This document shows, one piece after another, positions 55,703-64,000 of a DNA stretch of 64,000 nt. Source of the stretch: Hanleya hanleyi (lineage: Eukaryota; Mollusca; Polyplacophora; Lepidopleurida; Hanleyidae); the NCBI GenBank assembly GCA_036873755.1, contig JAVTVY010047868.1:62001-126000 (forward strand). The letters are read 5' to 3'. The notes beneath the pieces are model-generated. The model was not told where the DNA came from. It was given only the letters and a program-made list of their open reading frames with translations, and searched no databases. The position numbers were made by a program, and so were the translations under genes. The number at the start of each line of letters is the position of its first letter. Positions within the stretch are counted from its first letter, which is position 1.

Positions 55703-57440
55703 TGGTGTGCGTGTGTGTGTGTGTGTGTGCATGTATGTGTGTGTGTGTGTGTGTGTGTGTTTGTGTGTGGGGTGGGGGGGTGGGGGGGTGATCGACACAC
55801 AGACACCAAAACGAAACGCCCCTTCGCTTGACAATGCCAAACATGGAAGGTACAGTTAACAACAGAAATTCCAATAGACTACTACTGCAGTGGTTTTCTA
55901 CTTCTTATCTTCGTTTACTTCGTGTTAAAATCTTTCCGATGGGTCTGATGGTTGATGGCTTCGGCGAATATCTAAAGCCATATTAGTCATGTCCAACAGC
56001 AGGTATTCAGAAACGCCCAGTCTGAAGTGGAGGATCTCACTCTGTGAGACGTTGATAGGTTGCTGCCTTGTAGACTTTGTGTACGGTATCAGACAATAAT
56101 CATGAATAAACATGGGTCACCACTTATACTGGTGGCCTGTTTTGGCGTGGAAGGTCAACCATGCAGATTCAGATTTATTTGCACAACTATACCATATATG
56201 CCAAAGGCAATACAATCAGAACAGGCAAAACACAAACAATACTATTGTATGTGTGTATAAAGACCTAAGTGTTCGGGATGGATCACAGGAAGCAAAGCAT
56301 GAATGCGTGAACTCAGCTACAGCCTTAATAATATTTTGGTGTGGACTGCCAAAAAAATGCTCTGAATGTAGCACCAGTATATCAGTCCGACTATATAAGC
56401 TTATAGCCATGGTGAGCTGTTCTATGTAACGAAAGAGCGAGAGAGAAACAGAAACAGTTCACCAGAGGGTACCCATGTACCAGGGCTAATAAGCTTAAAA
56501 TCATAACTGGCCTATATTGTAGTGTTCCTCTCCGCTCACGAGAGATCTGAAGACCGGTAAGTTGGCCTTATTAACTCACTATATTTACCATCATTCTCCA
56601 AATGTCCGACTTCCTGTGGAGAGAAACGCAGATGAATTGTCCAGCAATACGAACAGGCAACACTCGTGCATCATTAATTGTATGGAAGTCATCCCTGTGA
56701 CCTTCATACAACATGCTGACACCATCGTTGTTATTCTAACGTTGCTGTGTGTTATCTACTGTGTTTTTCAAAGAATATTGTAGTCCGATTTATTCGAATT
56801 AGATTAATTTCTCAAGTAGATAGTCGGTTTTGCTTCAAATTCTCGGTAAAAGTAACATTTTTTTTTATTGAATCTAATGACTCTATAACATAGAGAAAGC
56901 AGGATCCGCTCATAAACATGTTTACTACATGTACCTGTAACCGAAATTACCACGGAGGGAAGCTGTCCGCATGTAGTCAACACCTGGAAAGAATTAGAAT
57001 TCCCTGTCCATGGGGCAGAAGTGCATGCACTTGTACTTGTTGACATTTTTTACTTTCTTTCAAACCTCTATCTTCACCCCTGACGTTTTCTCGTTATTTT
57101 CAAGAATATAATTATTTCCCGCCTTTTCATACACCACAAAGAGACAGGATATCATAAAAATGCGTTCTATACGACCTACACCGATCTACAAATACCCAAA
57201 CAATCTTCTGTAAACCAAAACAGAAAGAACCAAATTAGCACTATGGACTACGTCATTAAAACGAAATCTATGAATTTTACGTGTTTATTGTGTGTTGTTG
57301 GTTGTCGCCAAATTACTCTAATGCTACCAAGGAGTTTGACTGGAACTTATATATACGTCTGCAGGCTATAGTTGTGATTGTAATCGTCGAACTTTATATA
57401 GGAGCCATGCAAACATATTTTTACTGGTAACCTTGATATA
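53981..57440. other. no recognisable gene; simple repeats
   Basis: I find no supportable gene here. It contains a C run (54787-54808), a (TG)n run with G-rich end (55665-55792) and several long but featureless frames, for example the minus-strand 134-residue frame at 54131-54535. The plus strand at 54993-55083 could be a short first exon (ATGCCGGCCGATGAAATTCC, donor CAG|GTAGGA), but nothing confirms it. Confidence 0.5.
55665..55792 (+). repeat. (TG)n microsatellite with G-rich tail
   Basis: About 100 bp of GT dinucleotides with a few interruptions, then GGGGTGGGGGGGTGGGGGGG. Open frames on both strands across it are artefacts of the repeat. Confidence 0.95.
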
Positions 57441-57449
57441 GTGAGTGAT

Positions 57450-58313
57450 AAGGACTTAAAACACTCCTGATGAAGGGACCTAAATATAGAGAGACGACAA
57501 GAATAAACCTGAAAGCAGACCAGAACATAGCCCTGACTGCACTGGAACAGTACGTTATTGAGTGGTCAAAGCTAGAAACAGTTCAATCTACAGTACTCGC
57601 CGATTGGCTGGACCTCATTAAGAACAACGCTGAAACAATCCACTGTATTGACAGAAGTAACCTTCCTCAAGTAAAACAAATACTGAGAAACCTCAATTCC
57701 CAAGAAGTTCTGGCAATCTCCAGATTAAATTCGTCATAGTCCCAGCGGACAAAGCTTCAAATAATATAATTAGAGCATTTCCACAAAATGGATGCTCTTA
57801 TGTATTGCCGAATACTCCGTCGCCGCCGCCGTCGTCGCCATTTCAAACGTCCATATCTCTGAAAACGGTGGAGAATCTTTAGATCAACTTTGTTATCTAG
57901 CTAGGTCTGGGGAATTTGCTTGGTTGTGTTTTTTTTGTATTTTTATTTGATCACTAGATGGCGCTGTGGTTATGAACATTATAAACCTTTCTGACACGAT
58001 TGTTTTCCAACGGCTTTATGACAAAAGAGATGATTACAATTTCGTCATCGTAAACTATCCCTTTCTGGACAGTAATATTCCAGTGGGACCTGCATATGGC
58101 GTATACATTTCTCGCCCAGTAGCATTTGCTAGATCCTGTGTTAAATGTGACGATTTTAATCAACGTCACAAAACATTGTTGCAGAAACTTATAAAACAGG
58201 ACTATTCCAGCAAGCGCCTTCACTCAATGTTTCTCAAATTTGGCGATATATATCGCATGCTGATAGCAAAATACGAGCGTAGTGTGCAAGATCTATGGCG
58301 TTACGTTTCGTAA
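57450..58313 (+). pseudogene. Penelope-like element reverse transcriptase, N- and C-terminal parts
   Basis: The N-terminal part is at 57450-57776: LKTLLMKGPKYRETTRINLK, YVIEWSKLETVQSTVLADWL and, after a frameshift near 57730, VIVPADKASNNII. The C-terminal part is at 57966-58313: RLYDKRDDYNFVIVNYPFLD, VGPAYGVYISRPVAFARSCV, then DFNQRHKTLLQKLIKQDYSS and a final SVQDLWRYVS. These phrases typify a widespread animal RT family related to Penelope-like elements. The central palm is missing and replaced by an unrelated 190-bp repeat (57777-57965). The copy is dead, but its 3' tail defines family B. Confidence 0.75.
57777..57965 (+). repeat. insert in the Penelope-like copy with a CTCF-like word
   Basis: Contains CCATATCTCTGAAAACGGTGG and a late TGATCACTAGATGGCGCTG (57948-57966), which fits 18 of 19 positions of the vertebrate CTCF consensus as I remember it. 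The 'CATATCTCT...' phrase recurs at 59007 in a similar context. Confidence 0.5.
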
Positions 58314-58713
58314 CTTGTGTCTAATTCCGCTTAACCCGGGGCTAGGGGCCGTATGAACCCATGTACTTCAAGATCCTCATAGTGCTCATATGAACAGTCA
58401 CAATCAAAGCGTGACTGAGATACATCATTCTCTAGATGACGACTTTACAACGATTATTATGGATTAAGAATACTGATCAGCGATACGGATTTTATATTTT
58501 TGGGACATCGTGATGTCTTGTCGGCATCATTGAAAACTGTTGCCCGCTTCTCTCTTGCAGGAAACTAGCCTATGTTTATGTTTACTATGATTGTCTTTTC
58601 GAAGTTGGTGCTAATACTGTTATATGGATATGGAATAGGTCTTTGGATTATGGACGTGGATATTCTTTAATGGACGACGGCTGAATTATGAATGACGGAC
58701 TAGACGCTTGTAT
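58314..58713 (+). repeat. family B 3' non-coding tail (reference copy)
   Basis: Follows the RT stop codon. It contains the module shared with family A (CTAATTCCGCTTAACCCGGG, GCTAGGGGCCGTATGAAC, CATATGAACAGTCACAATCA, CTGAGATACA). It ends GACTAGACGCTTGTA. Confidence 0.85.
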
Positions 58714-59220
58714 CCTTGATTTTTACGAAATTTGGGTATAGTGATCTTGCAGGATATATACAGAGCTGAAAATGTGTTTTTTTTTGCGTGATCCAAAGGG
58801 GACCATTTCGGCTGTTCAAATGGTACCGTTTTTTCATAAAATGAATATCGACCCATTTCAATAGAGATAAGTTGTATATTAATGAATTCCAAGTTGTGGA
58901 ACATAATTATGATATGGCTAGAGCTGTAATTTAGTTTCTTTTGCGATCCAGTGGCTGCTGAATTTGAAAATTTGTCACAACCGCCATCGCTATTTGAAAC
59001 GTTCATATCTCTCAACCCGTCGGAGATTTGTGGGTCAAATTTTGTTTCCTGTCTCCCTGGGTCTAGGAAATTTGCGTGTTTTCATTTTTGTGGAGGGTAC
59101 TGTAATCAAGAACATTATTAAACATTTCAAAAACGATATTCTTCCAACAGCCTGTTCGATTTTCACGAAATTTTGATATAGTGATCTTGTAAGGATAGAC
59201 AGAGAGCTGAACAGGTTTTG
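58714..59220 (+). repeat. tandem-like repeat, 443-bp spacing
   Basis: TTTTTACGAAATTTGGGTATAG at 58721 and TTTTCACGAAATTTTGATATAG at 59159 begin related stretches that share AGTGATCTTG and AGAGCTGAA. No gene. Confidence 0.6.
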
Positions 59221-61741
59221 ATGTTAGCGTTAACCAGAGGGCAAAGTTTTGGCCACTCGAAAAGGAAGTTTCTTCACAAGAGAGAAGTTGCATAATTGTA
59301 TAATTCTGTGATCTTGGTTACATTGTATGTATTATCTGAACATGGATAAAGTCAACGAATTTGCTGACTAGTTTCACCATCTGAGCTGAAAGCTGACTGC
59401 ATTTGTATGATGGTGACGAGCAGCTGCCTATGCAGGTGCATGTGCTTGTTTACTTGTGAATCAATGACTAACCAAATAGCTTACTTTCACTCCTGCAGGT
59501 ATATCAAATTTCAGTTGTCGCTATTCTCATGCACACAGTATGAATTATTAGCCTTGTTAAAACCAAAATGGAAAAAACAGGAAAATCAACAGATTAAAAT
59601 AGTCATCCCGACATGCTGTATTTCTTTACCACAGGAAAATAGATCTGTTCTGTTGGTACTGCATGGTAGACCTATTAATCTTCCATCTATCACTGCAAAC
59701 TGTTCTGATATCATTGATTCAACTGAAGTTCACAGTATGGTTTTCTTCCATTCATCATATTAACCCAGCTTAAGTGTATGTTTGGATAATGACCTAAAGG
59801 GGAATAAACACATTGTCAACGGCCATATCTGTGAGAAGTAGTGGCGGGGGTTAAACCTCTCAAGTCTGGTACATGTAGATAATACACACACTTTAGCTGA
59901 TAAAACCAATACACATAGCTGTAAAGTTAAATTACTGGAAATTAACATGTATCTACAGCTTTTGTTATTTAGGTATAGTTCTTGGGCTTCATAGACCATT
60001 CACAATCTATTAATCACAACATATTTGTCTTTGATCATGTTGACTCGCTTAACAGTAAAGAGGAGAGTACACACATTAGGCCTTTCACATGTGTTTCTGG
60101 CAGTATTACTATAGACAAATCACTAAACAATATTGACTCTCCAAACAATTTTGCTATATAGTCTGGTGAAGTGCTGTAACTTTAGGAGTGGTATATTAAC
60201 TAATTGGTATCACTATTGAATGAATTAAACATCTAAAATTGGCCTAGAATGGATATCTGGAAGTTTATGTATGTTTAGTTTAGGGTTTTCTAAATGTATT
60301 CATTGCTGCTTTTGCTGTATATTATGAAAAGTAACTGTCAGATTTGTTATGTTTTGGTGCACTATATCTCAAATTCTCATTTCCCATCGTAGAAAGCCAT
60401 GGTAGAAAAATCTTCTAACTGAGGTTGTAATGTCGAACTGTGACGTCACAGACAGTTTGGTTGACATCTGTCCGAAATTTACAAGTCCGCATGACAGCAA
60501 CTCGGTTCTCTGAATTCTAGCATTCTTGTCCAAATAGTTCTTGAACAGGAAAATGGTGCTAAACTCAGTTAACATTTGAGAATTACTGTTCACTGTTATT
60601 GTTTGATGAAATCTACAGACGATACAAATTTGACAGTCTAAAACTCTGAAAGCACACTTTTTCTGTTCTCTTGCCATTTACCGGTATGCACAGTAATCCC
60701 TCTAATAATTCAATCACAGGAAGTAAAATCAAGTGAAGTGATCAAATTTGTCAGAACAATACGTTGACAAAAAGGTCCAACCAAAATCATTCAGATACTC
60801 CAAAATTTCTTTGATCTTTCAATGATTTCAGAGGGTAATGAATTTTATTAGAACAACCCATTGAATTGTGTCCCCAAAATTTGGGATATTTGAATTTTGA
60901 TAAGGGGATTGAATTATCAGAGGAATCAAGTTTGCTTTAATGCTCGCATAACCGGCATTGCTATGAAGAAAAATCATTTTTCTTATCTTATCGCCAAATT
61001 GTGGACCTTATTGAGATTGACGAGCATCTAGAGAAAAATCTAAAACGAAAACAGTCAAGTTTTCTTATTGATAAACGTATTGAAGAGATAAAGCTAGCAA
61101 AATGTTTGACCCGCGATACATCTAACTACAATGAATAATTTAAATAATAATTCCAGTAAACCTCGCTCTTCATTCAGTGTTTGTAGCAATACATTCATCC
61201 AACCTGTCACTGCATTTTACACGTAATCTTCAACCAATTGGCTGTTTTTCTCAATGATGGCCGGTAGACATAATAATACTCAACTAAATATATTCTAGAA
61301 TATTCGTTATATTGGAGACGGCTTTTTCCAACACTCATTTGTAAACTTGCGCCACACGAAGGGTTCCCAGGTGTAAAAAGGAATAGGACCCTACCCGTGG
61401 GGTTCCCGTCTGTGAAAAGGAATAGGACCCAAACGTCGTGGTATGACTGAAATGTAGTTGAAATCGACGTTAAATCATATTCACATACTTATTCAATTGG
61501 GCACTGCACTTGCTAAGGTTTTTGAAGTGCCCATTTTTCTCAAACTCGCGTGGAAAAAAAATCATCTAGAATTGAACTATTTGTGTTCAATTTCTAAAAA
61601 TATCTAGTATCCATGAAAAGGTGTTTAGTACTATGCGATACATATAGATGTACTCTCTTGGGTCTAGAACCAAAACCTGTGATTTGTATAGAGAGTACTG
61701 GCAATGTTTAGATCTACATGTAATTCGGAAGAGGACAAATT
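59221..61741. other. no recognisable gene
   Basis: The plus-strand frame at 59407-59763 and the minus-strand frame at 60369-60677 carry no family motif. 60985-61135 on the plus strand reads IEIDEHLEKNLKRKQSSFLI and DKRIEEIKLAKCLTRDTSNY, lysine-rich and possibly part of a retroelement N-terminus, but I cannot place it. 61357-61432 has two 33-bp tandem units (GGGTTCCC..GT.TAAAA.GGAATAGGACCC). Confidence 0.5.
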
Positions 61742-62027
61742 ACAACACATATAAGGGAAGTGGGAAGAGGTGCCGACATACTGACTGCGTCACATGACTT
61801 CACAGAATAGTCTTCTGGTAAACCTATTCTAAAGCACATACCAAGAATCTAACGATTCGTGATATGTGTTGTATCTCAGGTACGCTTTTATTGTACCTGT
61901 TCATGTGGCAACTTGAATGATATGACCACACGGCCCCTAGCACCGGCATAAGCGGTATTAGATACAAATCTAAAGAGCTATGATGGAAATGCTCTGACAA
62001 CTCGTATACTGGTAATTGGTGAGCTGT
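61742..62027 (-). repeat. family A 3' tail, minus strand
   Basis: Reverse complement of the last 286 bp of family A, from ATTACAACACATATAAGGGA to ACTGGTAATTGGTGAGCTGT. It is a single truncated copy, not a dimer. Confidence 0.9.
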
Positions 62028-62689
62028 CCAATATAACATTTCAGTTGGTTTATCAATCCCTCCTAACCATTCTTGTTTAAATAAATGCTTCCTGTAGAAT
62101 TGTTCAACGTCAATTATTAGAAGCAATGTGTGAATCATTTCATTTTTACTTTAGTCGATTCTTATTGAGTTCAATGTTTGGAGATCAAAACTGAACATAC
62201 AAAGTTTGAATTAATAAATTGGTCTAAAATTAATAAAAAAATAAACTTATCCCGCAATAATGTCAACTAAGACAATTTGATAATCATATGGAAATATTTC
62301 TTTTTGACATTTCAAAAATCATCAAAAATATACACAACGTAATAAAATCATTAGTTACTGTAGATTTTTATTATTATCAATATTTTTTATTAATTAATTG
62401 GTATGGAGCCTCTTGTCGGTGGGGTTTTCTTGTCCGCTGGTTCTGGATTCAGTTACAATAACGATAACCCAATAAGGTTGGCCAAAACTCGGTGAGAATT
62501 CATTTACATGCGAGAATTCAAATCTAACTTATATGTAAACCATTTTTGAACAGATATAATCCTATGCAATTAGGGCTCTGACCGTGTTTCACACAAGGTT
62601 TCATATTTATTTGTAAATACTGATATTACCAGATACTCGTTAAGGAATTGAGTATAAGTACACCATCATTGAATACGATTATTTAACTA
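62028..62689. other. no recognisable gene
   Basis: AT-rich. Nothing supportable seen. Confidence 0.5.
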
Positions 62690-63575
62690 CCACAAAAAAG
62701 TTTTCAAGGGAAGTGGTATTTGTCTTTCAACCGGTCACAATGATATACCAAAAGTGTATTGGACTCCCAAAATGCATAAAACACCATACAAACTAAGCTA
62801 GATTCATAGCTGATTCTAGAAGCTGCATCACCAAGCTTCTTTCAATCCTGTTGACGAGGGCCCTTCAGGGGGTAAAAGCATTTTAGGAAAGGTATTGTGT
62901 CAATATTTCTACAAACTCTGGCGTTGAATGTATGTGGATATTGAAAAAAATAAAATGTCTTACGGAAGAACTAAATGCGAACGGACACATATCGTAGACA
63001 TGTACCCAACATGGAATTTCTCGACTCTCTGTACTACAATCCCTCAAAATAATCTGATTGACCGTTTTAGTGCATTAATAGCATCGGTGGTCAAGAAAAC
63101 TGATCGTCGAAATATTAATGTCAAAAACCATAAAGCCTTCTTTAGCTCTACTACATACAAAGGATATCATTGATAGTATGTTTCTTTGTTTATACAGTTG
63201 GTTGAGTTTCTCATTAATAATATCTATGTGAAATTTGGCAACACAATATATCAACAACATAGATATTCCCATGGGTAATAATTGTGCACCCCTTTTGGCT
63301 GACATATCTGTTCTCTTATGAGAACCGATAATTTCAAAGCCCGTTTATTGTTATTCACCAAGCGCTATATAGACGATCTTCCCGCTGTCAATAATCGCTA
63401 TATATATGACGCAGTGGAGGATATATAACCACCTTCACTGGATTTGAATGAAACTATATAGAGCCCTGACGGCACATTATATTTATACCTTTATCTCTAT
63501 AATAATTGAACGGGCCTTCTTTCTCGTCGACTTCACGACAAGCGAGATGATTATAATTTCGATATCTTAACCCTA
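62690..63575 (+). pseudogene. second Penelope-like reverse transcriptase copy
   Basis: Readable phrases are DIPKVYWTPKMHKTPYK, YGRTKCERTHIVDMYPTWNF then STLCTTIPQNNLIDRFSALI (motif A region), NIDIPMGNNCAPLLADIS (motif B), KRYIDDLPAVNNRY (motif C, catalytic YIDD intact) and RLHDKRDDYNFDI near 63540. That last phrase lines up with the C-terminal part of the copy at 57990. In motif A the expected Asp before Phe is Asn (TWNFSTL). Stops and small deletions are frequent, and the end is cut at about 63575. Confidence 0.75.
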
Positions 63576-64000
63576 TCTGGCCTGGGATTTTTGGGACCTG
63601 CCCATGGGCGAAATACCCCCCCCCCCCCTCCCATAATTATTTTTCTCACCCCTTGGACTAGGGAGCTGAAACTTACCACACTATACCCTTGGGTCAAGCT
63701 CTACCAGAAAATGTAAAAAAAATCCAAGATGGCCGCTTTATGGCGTCACAGAGACGTCATTTTCAAAAACGGCATTTTGGTCGATTTTTCAGTCAGATTT
63801 TCCGTTTTTTTTATTTATGGAATTTCTCAGCAAAAACAGCATGATAAATTAGTCAATATTAATGTGATGTGAAATAAAATAGTTTTTGCCTTCTTTTCAT
63901 CTCGGAAAACCAGAAATTTTGGCATCGCTTTTCTGGTACCCCACTTGGCCGCCATCTTGAATTTACCCATGATCCTCTGCTCGGGGGGTTATGCAAATAG
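63576..64000. other. unrecognised repeat-like sequence
   Basis: A C-run (63616-63629) is followed by AT-rich sequence with CAAGATGGCCGC and, farther on, GGCCGCCATCTTG, an inverted pair 230 bp apart. No gene seen. Confidence 0.5.

Noticed and set aside
55665..55874. Long Cys/Val-rich and Thr/His-rich open frames.
   Set aside because: They are translations of the (TG)n microsatellite.

Overview
The window is animal nuclear DNA. It has a gene with GT-AG spliceosomal introns, dense nested transposable elements of animal type, long AT-rich non-coding stretches, and no operons or bacterial gene packing. The word CAAGGGAGATAA, which I associate with molluscan repeats, occurs at 32930 and 34978. A mollusc or another lophotrochozoan is my best guess; this is inference, not proof.

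Only one host gene is convincing: a four-exon creatinase-like gene (M24 'pita-bread' fold) on the plus strand. Its exons are 13472-14081, 16123-16237, 16716-16960 and 19386-19585. All splice phases agree and the product is about 389 aa, close to bacterial creatinase. One substrate-binding glutamate is replaced by valine. Its last intron holds a degenerate satellite with CTCF-like words.

Layout, left to right. 1-12.3 kb is a graveyard of minus-strand retroelement pieces: a possible type-B DNA polymerase scrap, BEL/Pao pol pieces (2.5-6.2 kb), repeated gag fragments (9.8-11.8 kb), a LINE scrap, and a 510-bp repeat here called family A. 13.4-19.6 kb is the creatinase gene. 19.6-21.7 kb is a 2-kb block copied again at 32.9-35.0 kb. 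21.9-31.5 kb is a tandem repeat carrying the 14-mer GTCACGCGAGTCAC. It was split by an 8.0-kb tyrosine-recombinase retrotransposon (DIRS/Ngaro/PAT group, 22189-30225) with split direct repeats. That element's recombinase ORF was in turn split by a 2.07-kb PIF/Harbinger-like DNA transposon with TAA target duplications. A 65-bp palindromic element with a perfect 8-bp target duplication lies at 32.4 kb. 39.5-41.3 kb is a foldback element whose arms are built from CGACG/GTCGAC words. 42.2-50.6 kb is a broken minus-strand Ty3/Gypsy element between direct repeats, one of which contains a nested retroelement tail. 50.6-53.3 kb is a LINE (RT plus RNase H) interrupted by family A. 53.8 kb has a long hairpin. 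57.4-58.7 kb and 62.7-63.6 kb are decayed Penelope-like reverse transcriptase copies.

Several repeats resolve into one picture. 'Family B' fragments at seven places are 5'-truncated tails of the Penelope-like element coded at 57.4-58.7 kb. Family A shares a module of roughly 130 bp with them just after the coding end, so A and B look like related retroelements. The nesting order (14-mer tandem repeat, then DIRS, then Harbinger; Gypsy repeat, then Penelope tail; LINE, then family A) gives a relative history of the locus.

All coordinates of eukaryotic exons and element ends were read by eye from splice sites, repeat comparison and protein-family memory. No search or alignment program was run.
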